DNA from: Hydractinia symbiolongicarpus
Lineage: Eukaryota > Cnidaria > Hydrozoa > Anthoathecata > Hydractiniidae
Length of the DNA: 64,000 bases
Direction: 5' to 3'
Assembly (NCBI RefSeq): GCF_029227915.1
Contig: NC_079887.1
Span: forward strand, 9,114,001-9,178,000
In this document: piece by piece, positions 1 through 15,000 of the stretch
Numbering within the stretch: the stretch's first letter is position 1
Layout of the letters: every line of letters begins with the position of its first letter
Position numbers and translations under genes: made by a program
The notes under the pieces: model-generated
Database searches by the model: none
The model's input: only the letters and a program-made list of their open reading frames with translations
What the model was told of the DNA's origin: nothing

Positions 1-85
1 GTAAGAACAACAAAACGATAAAACAAACAGGAAAGCATATAAAAACAAAAGCCAGGAATCAGCAAAGAAATATCTGTTCATCTAC

Positions 86-3000
86 CTCGCAGTTCCATGT
101 GGCCAACATCACCAAGTTTACTCAGTACAACTCTCCACGAACTAACACTGTATGATATCACACCAGTTATAAACTCCCATAGTTTTCTTAAAGCTATACT
201 CCAAATCGAAGATTTTTTGCTTCTTCTAGAAAGAAAAAAAACTGTTAGGGAAACAGTTTGCTACGTTTGTAAAAAATAATAATTAGACATTGTACAGATT
301 AGGTTCGCATTGCATTGAATACATGGCAGTAGTTTTTGTTAAAAAAAGAAAGATGCTGCCATTCGTTAGCAATCTAAAAAAACTGAGGCGCAAAATTCCC
401 AATGACCGGCTAACAGATTTATTTGTGGAAAAATCCGTAAAAAAACTTTTACAGATTAAAAGTAGTATTTCCCTTGCTTAATATAGTAACAGTTGCAAAA
501 AAATAAGTTACGATTACGGAATACACCATTTCCTTTGACTTTTTCAGTTTTATCCTGAGAAAAAAATAAACTATCTACATCGTTCATGATAACCATTGAG
601 ACAAGATTCCCAGCCTCAAGTGCATAATGTTATCGAATGGCCACCTAATGTTCTATAAACGTACTCAAGGTTAGGGAAACTCCTAATCAAATTTAGTATG
701 TATACCTTTTCGGGTAAGTTATCTTTATCAAACTTGTTTCGTGAAGTTCGCCTGCTTGATCAGTACACGTCACAATCAACCACTGCTCGTCAGTGGAGAT
801 ACCATAGCAACAAAATAGAGTATTGACATTACTTTCTTTGAGTTGAAGTGCTGAATTTGCAACACTGGAGTGAGTTTGGTTTTTCAGATATTCTGTTGGT
901 ATTGATAAAATGAAAGGTGGAAGATAAACATATGGCGGTAAGTTATTCTCAACCTAAAACAAAGAAATGACAATATTATATGATAAAAAAACGTCAAAAA
1001 CAATAAGGAGGTAAGCATTTGAAGAGTTAACACTGGGACTGATTTCCGCAACACTATAAACATCCAAATAATCAAATACATGGCTATTTACGCTATTTAT
1101 TTCCCCAGCAGTAAATTTGATGAGATAAATAACTTCAACAAAAACGAAAATATTTTATTTATAACAAAAAAAATGAATAAATAAATAAAAAAAAATAACA
1201 GACATAAACAAAAGACAGTTTCAGAAAAACTTTTATCCAGGAGTTTTCTCATTTTTTCAACTTTTATATTTTACCTCCAGAATTTTTAAGGAGTTTACAG
1301 GAGTAATGACTACCATGTCAAATATGTCAAATTCCTACTCGATGTGCAAATAATGTTCTATAAAAGCACATATAACGCGTTACAAGAATTTTTTTTCCAC
1401 GCAGCTAACATACCTGTCTTCTTCGGACTAAATTATCTCTATAATTACAAACTCCAAATCCCGTCATGCACTTGTCAGTTTTTTTAATCCATGTCATAGG
1501 ATTGCCACGACATCTGGAATATACACTCAGTGCAAGCTCTTTCAATTCAGAATTGTGCGTGCCACTATTATTTGAGCTTGTGTTGAGATTAAGTTGCAAT
1601 ATTTGTTCTAACGGAATCACCTGCAGATAAATATTATAGGAAAGATAGAAACATTAAAATGAAATAACTAAAAAAAGAAAATAGAAAAAGATAATTCAGA
1701 AAATATGCATGCACATGAATTTACACACACGGAAAGAAACACGGAAAGAAAAATGATCAACATTAATGCAAGAGTTTTACATAAATGAAAAGTAGCAGAT
1801 GTGCAATTCTTGGAAGCAATCTGTAGTTTTTAGTTGGCGATACAATACTCAGCATATTTACCAAAATACAAAATGTCAAAATACAAACAGTAGTCTAACG
1901 ATGAAATATTTTGTTTTGGTGATTGAATATTTTGTCCAAAATCAGACAAGCTAATTTTAAAACCCAAATCGATCCGACTTAATTTTAGGTAAAGTTTCCA
2001 ATAGTCTCTTTTGTCATCCAAAAAAGAAACGTTACCTGCAAAAGGATGTTATCTTTCAGTTTATCAAAGTTCGGACTCATTTCCACAAAGCATTTCAACA
2101 AGCCCACATATGACCATAACTTTGAAACGTTCTCTTCTTGCGATTCTTGATGGAAGGGATCCACCATGTATATTACCAACGTAGGTGGGCACTCTTTTGT
2201 GGTGTCAACAGGAGTTTCGTCATACACTGTGGCAGTACCAGTGTTTCCAACAGAGGAACTATTTAAAAATAAAAAAATCATTTAATATTATTTCACAAAG
2301 GTATGACATTTGACGTAATTTTAAAAAAGTTTGAAAAAAATATCCTATCACTTCTTCTCAAAGTCAACAATCCAGGCAAAAAAGGGCCTCATATATTTAA
2401 ACATGTCCATAATTAAAAAAGTATTTTCATGGAGTGTTAACTTACATGTTTTGGGAACTATATGAAGAACCTGCTGCTGTTGCTGGAGAGGAGGGATTTT
2501 GTTGCTTTAATGCAGAAGAAATAGCAGCTGATGAAGCACTTCGTTCAATTTCTGATTTACTAGTGTACAACGTTGAATCCAGAATTAATGATGCCAAATA
2601 TGGTCCTATAAAACCATCATTAACAGTTGGTAAGGTAACAAATCAGATGTCTACACACTGCATAAACACCTGCAAACGGAAAAAATACAAAACAAAGAAA
2701 TTACCAAGCTGATGTTTACAGAATTGAGCAACGACTTTTAACTTTGCCATCAATTTTGAGTCATTTTGACTGAACCAATCGCTAACTGATGACGCAGAAA
2801 CCTTCTGAACTGATTTTTGCGTAATTCGAAGTAATCCATCGCGAAGATCTTTTACGATTGGCCAATGTGTACCAAGATTTAAGGACTGCAGTAAATATTA
2901 AAAAAGCGTCTCAATAACCATTACAAAATAATAGAGAAACATTGTGAAAAAGAACTGAATTATTGAGTAACAAAGTGATCTCTATCGTTGCTGTTGTTGT

Positions 3001-6000
3001 TCATTTGCATAAAATGATAAAAACTGTGCTTTGAAAATTAGATAACAAAAAATCAGATACTTTTGTCAGAAAAAAGAGAATTGTATAAGAAACACACTAA
3101 AACATTACGTAAAAATGTTACAATTGTTACAATGATTAAATAAAACGTTTGCTAATTCGCGATTTATTTTTACAAATTTGTGACCACGGTCTAACATAAT
3201 TCGTTAATTTACTTTCTGCATTAAATTGAAGATAAATCTCCTTCAGGGAATGTGCTAACAGTTAGGTTTACAAGTTACAGGCTAGTCTTGAAATAATAAT
3301 GAAATTAATTTTCACCTCATAGACACAATTAAGTTCTTTGAAGAATTGCTTTGTACTATTAACTATAAATTCACTCTCTGGTAGCGCAACAATATAAGCA
3401 ATATTTCGTCGTCCTCCATATGGTTCCAAGTGAAGAGACTGCCAATGCTTAACTGCCACAGGAGATGTGGCAAGCATGTCGCCATCATAATTAAACAACA
3501 ATCCATTAGCTGATAACGCGGACTGCGAGTTGTTTTTGTTACATAAATCAGTCAATTTTTTAAATGAAAGTGGACCATTAACTTTTGGATCATCCCATAC
3601 AGATTTTTTAACAGGGCCATGTAAAGCTTTTTCAAGACGACGTTGTAATTCTTTTAGTATCGTGTTACTTTGTTGGGTTAAATTACTAGTCATTTCACTT
3701 TCCTTTGGTTGTTTGGTATAATACTTTGTAACAATACCATGTAAATATTTGGTGGCCAGTGGTGTTGAAATATTTTTCAGCAACAACTCTATGTCATTTG
3801 GTAACAAAAGGAACTTTGCTTCCTCTACTTTGTTCAATGCTTTACTTGAAGTTTTTTGTTTGAAACAACTTAGAGGTTGCAAAACAGAATCTTCAGGAAA
3901 TAAGGTAGAGGTAGCGTCATCAACAGCAGTTTTTTTCCACGTCACATTTTGGTATGCCTTGAATAACATGTAAGTCTTTTCTTGAAAAAGCGAAGCTAAT
4001 GACGTGTTGGCTGCAGTCCAATTTATACACGAGTCTGCAATTGTTAAGTTTATAATCAAAGCTTGATAATCCTGCATGGTAATAGGTATTGTGGAAGAGC
4101 TGGGAGTAGCTAGCTCTGAAATTTGTCTCTGCAGTAATGCTGACGGTGATGGAATGGTAAGTTTAAGTTTTGAATTATTTTGATTTATTTCTTGTGCATC
4201 ATCAGAACTTGATGAAACTCTGTTTCCACTTGGTCTACGTGAAAGTATTGGTGGGTGATGGTTGGTGTCCCAGCTTGGAGTATATTTAACCTGGTTAATT
4301 CGACCAAAGTCAACTTTTCTTTGAGGTAAAACAATTGGTGCATATGCTGAAGGAATTGTTTGAACTTGAAATTTTGGTAGAATAAATGTTGGAACCATTC
4401 CCTAAAACGTAAAGAAGATTCCACAAAATACTTCACTTGTAATGACATACCAACGTTTCTTCAATTGATACAAATTTAAATGTGCTAGTTATCAGATCAT
4501 ACATATTTAAAGTATATTCAACAGCTGAATATATACAAGTTTTACACAATTAGAAATGTTTTACTCACACAGAAAGCCACATAAAGGAATAGTGGTTACT
4601 TATAAAATTTCAAAAAATTAGTTGGTGGCCCGTGGAAAAATCCAGCTTGTTTTTTTATACCACATTGTGTGCGTCTCACTACTTGCGGACAATATTGCGT
4701 GATAGACAGACAGGCAGACGTATACAGGTATTATAATATAGATATGTACCTTTAGTGACGGCTTTTCAATCTCCATTTGTTCACTTTCTGCAGCTGGAGT
4801 ATGCTGTGATGTATCAGGTGATACAAGAGACACACTGTTCACATGAGCAGGATGATGGTCACTATGAGTAATTGTTATTGGTGATGTTGTATTTTTTGGA
4901 GGAGAAGGAGGCGTTGGAAACATTTGTGCAAGATCCTGAACAGTCAGTCCAGTCGCAGTTGTGGTTGTTAGATTAGATGTAGTGAGTTGAGGACCAGAGT
5001 CTGCCAATCCAGAAGTAATAAGAGGTTCACTGACTGCAGGAATCTAAAATTTAAAAAAGAAATAAAGGTCACACAAAAAATAAACAAAAATAAGGACAGC
5101 AAACACTTTTCAAAGTGCTTTTTCAAAAAATCTTCAAATCTGTAAGACTTTTTATCAACAATATGTTGACATTGAAACTAATTTCTGATCACCTGCTTTT
5201 TTAATGTTGATGGAATACGTTTAATATGGGACCAAATTTGGATATGTTAAAGTTGAGTACTTACGACCAGTAATGATTAGTAGGCATTATGTCAGTACTT
5301 GGCTGTGTTATAATGCCAATTAAAATTTAATAAACAAACAAACAAAAAATTTCAGCCTTTAAATTTAGTTATATGTTCACCAGTCAGCTTTCGTGCAGCA
5401 TACTGACATGAATTAGAAAGGCTTATTCTAAGATCAGTTTTATTATTAAAATTAATATGACTGATGGTAAATAAAAAGGCAAGAAAAATAAATATTAGAC
5501 CTTTTTCAATGAAATGTCATCATCGTCATCATCAGGATTATCAAACATATGGTCCAAGTCATCAAAGTTTGGCATTAGCTCTTTTGTAGTCATAATACTT
5601 ACAGACGAAGTTGATTTATAAGGTGGCGAAGGAGGTGGTTTGGTTGTACTTAGATTCTTACTACTAATACGAGTGCGTTTTCTTGGCCTACCAGGCCCAG
5701 AATGTGTGGGTGATTCGCTTCTTGGAGAAGTGATGGGACTATCACGTTTTCGCAAATTTACACTACTTCTTCGTCGAGTGTTTGGCAAAAATATATCATC
5801 ATCGGATATTTGTCCAACTCCTTCTGATGGAGAAAGTACAGAGCTACGCCTTCCTCGAGGTCGTCCTGGACCTCTTTTTGGGGGGTCACTCGGTTCTGAT
5901 TTTATCTTTTTAAACCCGACATCTTCAAAACCAAATACAGGATCAACATGTTTCTTTATCCTATAAAGATTTAAATAAAAACAAATTAACAAAAACAACA

Positions 6001-9000
6001 AGTATTTTGACTACGTCACAAAACTGTAGCCTCTATGCACACCTCTATAACATTCGGGATGACTTCACAACATGACCATTAGAGTCGCTGCCCACCATGA
6101 CAAGATCACTGTCTCTAAATCTTGATGTGACTGCAACTCATAAAACTTATTTTCATCTTCCTCCCTGTGGAGAATTATACTGACATAAAAGTTACAATTC
6201 TATTACCTATCAAATCCTTGCCCTCCTACTACAAATCTAAATGAAGTTGCTTTCCACTTTCGACTGCCTGAACAAAAAACATATCAACAGCTCTACGCTC
6301 TAACATGTCAACTACCTCACCTGGTCTAACTCTCAGTGAATCAAAATTTACACTAGCCATCATCAACCTAAAGTTATCTACCTTGTGATGAGATAGCTGG
6401 GTAACAGTCTGACGATGCTTACACCCGACATCTGTCCTACCATGCATAACACCTTCACTCCTCAAAGTTTTAGTCCTGTTTAAGCAGTTTGTCTCACCAG
6501 CTGTTCTCAGGGCCATTTAATAAAGGGTTTTGGCATTGTTTTACAGCTGGATGCCCTTCCTAACATCAACTGTTCACAGACTGGGTGTTTTTTAAAGTGA
6601 CACCATCACTATGTGGCATTTCATGGGACTTCCACAATTGCCCCTCAGGTATTGTTCAACCCCTTTCTTGTCTCTCAAGAGACCTTCACCATGGAAAAGA
6701 TATTGCAAATACAAAACTACTTTTATAAAAAAGAATTTTAAAATATAGCGTTTAAAAATAAAAATAAATGTAACATACCCTGAGCCTGGCAACTGCTCAA
6801 TTTTCAATTCGTTAGGTTCGTCTAAAAATACAGGTGTTAAGGCTCCATACTCTGACTTCACAAGAATAGCATCTTGGGCAGTTTCACATATAGTTTCCCT
6901 GAATCTTGGTTCTATATTATTTCCAGGAAGTTGTGGTCTTTCCATATTTAGTTTTTCTGGTAATTTATAAACAAACATCTTTTTCTTGACACTGAATTTT
7001 ACAGAGTCTCTAGAAAGAGTTGTTTTTTCGCGCATAGAAAGTGCTGGAGCAACTAAATTATTGGGAATAGACGAGTACAATTTTCCATTGTCATTATTTT
7101 GCAATGATGCTATGTTTTCTTTCTTTTCTGTCACGAATGGTGTACATTTTTGATCTTCACTTCCCGTTGATGTGTGAGTGCCAAACGGTTTCGTGGATCC
7201 ACTAGGTAAAGGTGTTACTCTACCACTCAAGGATGGTGTTAACTTTCCAGTTGGTTTTCCAGTTTTCAGTACCCGTTGATGAAATGATGAATATGAAGCA
7301 CTTTGAGAAACCTTTTTAACTTTAGCAGTTGATGGAAGATTTGCATTTGAAGCCTGATTGTGGTTAAACGTGTTGCTAAATGGATTGCCTGTAGTGGAAC
7401 TTTTCACACTACAAAACGAATATAATGAAAAAATTATCACTTAAGTTTACTTATACCTAACTGGTTCTACAAACAGTAAACATAGCACGAAAAAATTTCT
7501 GCATACAACATCTGAAAATTATCTCTAAAAACGAAAACTTATGCTGCCTTTTTATGAAACATTTATTGTCTTCCTGTTGAATACAACTTACGTACCGAGT
7601 TGTGTTACTGTTTGACGAACATCCACAAGCTGAGTGGTAACAGTTTTCTTTGAAATCCCATAACTGAGTTGATGGTAAATGGAGTTCTTCTTTTTGTTTA
7701 ATGTTTTCCCATGCTTTGTTGACAACTTTCGTGGAAAGGATTCTTTTTGATGTCTTTGTGATAGCTTCATTAAAACTACTTGTCTTTGTCGTGCTCCCTA
7801 AAGGGTAAAATAAACAAAGACTAAGAGAAAGGATATCATTTTGCAATGCAACAAAACATTACCTGTTTAAGATTTAGAGAAAACATAATACAGCACCTAA
7901 TGGGCAATGACTGCTAAAGTTCATGCAACGAAAACAACACATTTTTTTGTCATGAGCCTAACATAAAGTATATAACAACCAAAACTCTGAGCAAATGAAC
8001 AATCAATATTTACATGGAGCTTTAACTGGATCATTTAAAACTAGTTTACATTACTTAAGGGTAAATTAAATTGGTAATTTTTAACTAGCATTAAACTGGC
8101 AATTTTTATTTAATTTATATGTCGTTTTTCTCGCCAGTGGTTAAATTAAACATTTTTCTTTTGTAAAAAGAAGCATTTTTATAAAGGTATTGTTGCATTA
8201 ATTAAAACAGACCCTAACATTGATGCAGAATTACCATTATTTTTTCAGAGAAAATAATTGTCTGTAGAAAACTTTTGTTTCATTTTGTAGTGAGAGTGCA
8301 TCTGTTTTGGCTATACCTATCAGTAATAACTAAAACAGACCTTACATAATACGTAATAGGGTCACATGTCGGAAAAAAAACATTAGTTAGTTTGAAAAAT
8401 TTTAACAAAGAAGGCTGTAATAGCAGTGGGAAGTATGAGTAAGTATAACAAATATGTAAAAGGCTATATCTAGAGTCACACAAAGTTTTAACAAAAAGTG
8501 GATATATCAATAGGAATTTTCTAATGCAAATCTTCTTCGGAAAAACATGGTGTTAAATATTCTTTGTTTATCTTAGCAAAACGAGTAATGATTTTTAAAA
8601 AAAGGAAATTACCGTTTGTTAATGTAAGAGGTACCAAAACTAAATGTGCAGGGTATAACATCTTTACTTCACCAAGATTAACTTCGACAACCCCACAACA
8701 GGTATGTGACTTCAGTGAAGAATCATAATCTTTCTTGCTAATTGGAAAAAACTTCTTCCATTCTTCAATTATTTTTACAGCTCGTGCATCTGTATCTGGC
8801 AAACTGTTACCAGTAAGGTGAGCATCGAGACCATAAGGAGCCAGTAGAACTAAAAACAAAGAGAGTATAAAAGTGAAAGTGAAAACAGACTAAACAATTG
8901 TGTATGCTGATTAATAGAACTATGTCATCATTTTTTTACATTGAATTTTTCCATTAATATGACGCGTATAAAATAAAAAAAACTAATTACTTTGCTATGT

Positions 9001-12000
9001 AAAAAGTAAAATTTAATTTTGATTTTCTTATATGTGCTGACTAGGAAACTTCTATAGTCCAGTCGCTTAATTCAATTATACCCCTGACCCGTTAAGTATA
9101 AAATGGCCTAATTCACTACATTAGATATATAATATGTTCATATTTGAAAATGTTAATTTTGCAACCTATTCCAGAATCAAAAATGGGGCTTTTTTAGGCC
9201 ATTCTATACGTAATGAAATCCCTCACAACATTAATCCTTGCCAACTAAAGCAAAGCTGCAATACCTTTTGATTCTTTGTTTGAAACATACACAGAAGTTT
9301 TCTGCCCATCTTCAGGACAAAGATTTCGTATAGCATTCTTTTCTTCCACATCAACTGCTGCAACAACAGTACTCTCACCATGTATAAAAAGTGAAAAACT
9401 GAATGCGAGAGCTCTAAAACATAAATAATTTACCTTTAACCTTTCCATACAACAACCTTTAAATTTTCTAATAAAATTAGGAGTGCTTGATGAAACAGTT
9501 TATGAGGATAAAAACTCATAAAAAAAACTGTTTAAAAGTGCTTTTTCACGCTTCGTATTCCTTCTTCAACGTCAAAACCATGCCCTTGTAACTTAACGCT
9601 GTGGCAAATACTCTTTTAATTTGCCATTGGCTTTGATCAAAAAGAAAAGTAATAACCTGGCAGGTGTATTTGATTTATCAACATCAATAACTGGTTTTGT
9701 AAACCATTTCCCAAGTCGAACAAAATCGCTATTTAAAAGGTTTCTAAAAAACAACATATATAGTAATAAAATTGTGTAAGATTGTGTAATGTTAGAAAAT
9801 CTTTATTTCACACCAGTGTAGTCTATACACTCACTTTTCAATGATGTTGTAAATTGATTTAAAAAACAAGTCAAGGTTTTCTGGCGAAATTCCATCTTCA
9901 TAGCTTCCAGTTTCAACTTCTATAACAAAATTAAGAATGTGTTGTTTATTGTCATACCCACAAATAATCGAGAACAAAATAAGTAAAGTAACGTAATCAC
10001 TGTTTAACATGCTGCTAGATATAAAAAAAGTTTTGCAATGAAATATGACAACACTTAGGCTTTGTAAGAATGCATGTACAGTAAAGTCTGGATGTAATCT
10101 ACCGTGGACGTGAGACTCGCATGAATATTTACACAAAACAATGACATTGATAGCTTTTGTTTTTTTAAGAAAATGCGTCGCAGCGACTCACTGGTAAACA
10201 ATGACCCCACGCGATTGATTGTTTAATCACAATAGGTTGCAAGATCAATTTTAGCAATCTAATTTGCGCGAACTCTTTTGAAATTTTTAATTGCATTAAT
10301 TAAGCGTTTTTTAGATCGCATTTTAAAAGTTTATAAACGTAAAGCGGCGATAGAAATGTTTTTTTAGATCGCATTTTAAAAGTTTAAAAACGAATAGTGG
10401 CGATAGAATTGTTTTTTAGATCGCATTTTAAAAGTTTAAAAACGAAAAGCGTCGATAGAAATGTTTTTTTTAGATCGCTTTTTAAAAGTTTAAAAAGGAA
10501 TAGCGGCATTAGAAAGGTTTTTTAAGATCGCTTTTTAAAAGTATAAAATCGAAAAGCGGATAGAAATGTTTTTTAAGATCACATTTTAAAAGTTTAAAAA
10601 CGAAAAGCGGCATTTAATAGTTGTGAACGATGCTTCTCGTATGTTTCTTAAATTAAACGAGCTGGAATCTTTAAATCAACAATACATTCTCACCCAATGT
10701 ATTATAAAACTTCACAAAAGATTTTTATTATTTAATTACTTCACGCTAATACTTAAAGGAATAGCTTATTAATACATTTACACAATGCACCTTGCTATTA
10801 AAAGAAATATAATAGCTCCGATATTTCTTCGCGAGCGCATTGTTTTTTAACACGCAAATATAAACTCACAAAACCCTTAAGGGATTTAATTATAACAAAA
10901 GACAAATGACTGCCGTCCTCCATGAAAAGGTGAGATATTAGCGTGTACGCGGTAGATTACATTCAGACTGTACTGTATATGCTTTTCAATCCTATTTTAT
11001 TTATAAAATTCTACTTTCCTGATTCCAGGATCAGATTTAAGATTTAAAATATATGAAGTAAAAAAAATCTATTAAAATATAATATTAAAATGTTTGTAAC
11101 ATTACAAAGAAACAATTATGCTATCTATTTTTGTTGTTTTAACAATTTTTATATATAAAAAGCAATGTTATTTCCTCAACTGACAGGGAAAGAAACAAGT
11201 CACTATCTAACAAATTATCATTCTTATTAGTTCTCTTGTACTTAAACAACTGTATGTTGCATACCTTGCAGCTGTGGTCCCGGTACATCTTTTAACACAG
11301 GTTCTTCGCCATACCAAAAAATGATCAGCTCCTTGGCACAATTAAATAGACGGTTATCAATCTCTTGAATCGGGACACCAGGCTGTGGTATCCTTTGCCA
11401 TACACAAAATACATCTGTCTTTAAAGCAATGGTATATGCTGTAAGAATAGGATCATCAGATGTGCTGGCGCTATTCAGACATTTGCAAGTGTACTTTTTC
11501 CATTTCAATCCACGGGTATCAGTCTATACAAAAAAATAATAGGGATTAAGTACAGAGCAACCCAACTTTAAGCTGAGGCAGTTAGTTATCAACATTTCTA
11601 TGTCATCTTTGATTTCAACTTTTCCTGACATCTAAAAGCAAACATACTTCAAAACACCAAGAACAAATAGAAACTAAACAAGTCCATGACATATCAACTA
11701 CAAAATGAAAAAAAATCCATATTCTATAAGAGTAATAGAATAATCTATTACTTTGTTAAAAGTTAAAAAAATGTGGGCTATTTCAAACACTTCTTTTAAC
11801 TTGGACCAGAAAATATATATCTTTATTTATCAAAAACTTCAAACAGAATGTAAAAATTCGCTCTAGAACTTAAATGCAATTTTGGAAAAATTTCAACTTT
11901 CCGATGAAATTTTGTTTCTTTTATGAAAAACTGTATCTGTATATGTACCAAGTTTGATTCAATTTGGACTAGTCTATCACAAGTTATTAAGGGAGAGGGG

Positions 12001-15000
12001 GAGGAGGGGGGGGGGGGTATTGCCCTGTACTTGATCCCTTATGTATATTCCAAACAATCATAGTTGATATTTTGTGATTGTTAACACAATTTAAACACCA
12101 ACATCACACCATTACATTAAAAAAGCCCTTAAGCCTTTCATTTTATAAAATGCCTAAGTCTATTTATTTTCAGAAAGTCAAAAAAAAATTTTGTTTAGTT
12201 GAAAGCCCTCTTCAACTTTTTACTCTCTATGCTGTGTTTTTGATTAGTTATGTTTAATAAATTTATTTTGAGTTGATTTAACTCATTTTGTACATTATAT
12301 ATATTAACCAGGGACTAAAAAAGGATAAATGGACTTACTATTTAATAATAACTTTTTAAAAAATATTTAACAGTACTAAGGTATTTTGTAAGTAAGTGGG
12401 CCCAAGAAGTCTGTTAAGTTTACATTAAGGTAAGTTTGTGCAGGTAAAATTTATTAAAATGTTTTATGAACTTATTTGAATATTATTAAAATGGACTTAG
12501 GCCATTATGAGATGCAGTTTAAATGGACTGAGGCCTTTTCACGAATTAGGCCTTTTTAAAACATAAAGATGATAATGTAAACGGACGTCGGCCCAGAGAC
12601 CTAAATTGCTCATGAAGTTAGGCCTTTCAAAATTAAACAATGATATTTGGGTAAACTTAAGACCAGTTTTGAGGACTTTTATGACATCAAACCTGAACTT
12701 TAAGCATATGAAAGAAAGCAATCAGCCCACAGATTGAAAATAAAGTAATAATCTAAATTGTCACAAATTAGGACTTAAAACTAAGGGGTACCTGGACTTG
12801 GATTATTTAAAAAAAATATGAGGGTGCAACTTTCAAGTCTTAAAATTCAAACAAAAGTTTTTTCATATATTATTGTTAATGCACACAATTATAGATAACA
12901 ATAGAAACATGAAAAATACATGTGCAACAATAGAAACATAAGTTTCTTTATGTAAACATGACTTCATTAGCGACATCATATGGGTGTACATGCAACATTA
13001 CATTCGGGCGGTACTATATTTTTCATATCTATATATATCTAATAATTTCCTATTTCTGAGTCAGTATACTGCACGTTGATGAAGGACAATGTGTAAGATA
13101 AAATTAACCAAGAAACTTGTTCTTGGTGTAGATTAAGGGGATTCAACGAGGTGGCTTGAAATATCAATTGTGAAAAAAAAAAACACTAGAAAAGGCCATT
13201 TATGATTGTTAATTCTTAACTTTGATCCTCTGTAATTAAATAGATGCTTAACATTATTTGACTTTGCCCTATGATGGGACAAGGATCTCATAAAACATCA
13301 CCTTCTAAACTATATCATGAAATAAAATGATAGCCTTCAACAATAATACAATCATTGATATCTTCTTTATAAGCCTTTTTGATATGCATGTTGCTTAGTT
13401 AATTTCAATAAGGTTCACAAGACGGTTCTTAAATGTGACAATGTACAAAACAAATAAAGGTGAAGACTATCAGTGTAGAATGTTGGGAGCTAAAAAAGGG
13501 TCAGAGTAAAAAAGGCAAAGGCGTTTTGCTTCTGGGTTTTCTCTGGAAATATGATAGTAGGAAAGTTGTGCAAAGATTGTACTCAGAACTTGTATCCCTT
13601 ATGTACTACAGGAGTGTGATTACTACTTAATTGGCTGCAGAAAAAATATAATCTCATCACTGATTTTGCTTTTTTTGAAAAGGAAGAATTGTTTTTATCA
13701 AAAGTTGTGAAATTCCACCCCACCTCCAAAAATAAACAGCTGGGTCATTCTTGTTTAAGCATTTTAAAACATTAAATATCTAATATATTTCATAAAGCGA
13801 TGTTACAAAATTGCATTAAATGCAAAAATGTGTTTTTCTTTTACACTTGTTTGTCACATTCTCAGTCTGCGTGTAAAACATAACTGGCATTATGTAAACA
13901 AATTTGCCGTTATAAATGCAGAATTGAGAAAAGGTGAATTATGGAATTATTATCCACAGCAGATATATTTTTGATACAAACATCTGCATTCAAGGGCACC
14001 CTTTAAATAAAATTTGTTTTCTTCTCATAGCTACCACATTTTTTAGAATTACTACAACATTTACCATTTGCAGAATGTCTGCTATTATGCTTTTCATCAA
14101 ATTTATGTGCAGGATATACAGTATGGCCCCATTTCCTGCCGTTATAAAACAGTCTCTCAAAAGAAAGGCATGTTCGGCGCAAGCAGTTCTTGTTTTTCAG
14201 AATTAGCTTGACTCTACCTAAAAATAAACTTTGAAATAGACTGGCCCAGGCTTACCGCCTAAATTATATTGCCTGTTGGTATTTGGGATTATAAACAACA
14301 CATGCCACCATGTAATGGATGAGGACTTTTTTGCCGTTAAGCCGCATACGCTGTAAAAAGGGCAGGTGTTTTCTGCGTTTTGAAAAAAAATCAAGTATTC
14401 GCCTAATAAAACGCGCATAGACCTGTAAAAAGCGCCTTCTTCTAGCTTTCTTCCGCATGGTATGTTACAAGGAATTGCATTCGGGAAATGTTCTTGGCAA
14501 GGTCTGGAAAGTACAGGCGGTTTTGGAGGACAACCACCAATTTAATTCGAGAAGTCCCTCGAACTCTGTATATGTTGGCGTTTGTGGCTTATCTGACCCT
14601 CTTCCCTTACACAAAATGAGGGTTTTTATTTTCAAAATAGGCTTTTTTGGGTGAACACTTAAATTTGTTTTGATACACCAAACTTGTTTAAAAACACTGC
14701 ACTTTTGACAACATATGCAGCTTATCTGTACCTTCATATTGCTGAGGAAAGAACTTATAAAAGGAAATCTTGTTGCTGCATAACATCACTAACTGGAGAC
14801 CTGCCTTAACATAATTATATAAAAATACTGGATCAAGAAAAAAACAACTAATAGCTAACTACTAGTAAAAAAAGTCTTCTTCAAAGCTAGCTATAGCTAA
14901 CTATTTTTGTTGGCTAGAGCTAGTTGTATAGCAAATGTTTTTTTTAAAAACATGTTTATGAGTTCCTTAAAAAAAGAGAACTTGCAACGCCTAGGATAAT

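Noticed and set aside
2434-2712. 92-codon plus-strand ORF
   Set aside because: It is antisense to MED13 exon 2605-2446, whose minus-strand translation continues the conserved GPYLASL region.
3530-3973. Plus-strand ORFs opposite the large MED13 exon
   Set aside because: Antisense shadows of a well-supported coding exon (3316-4401).
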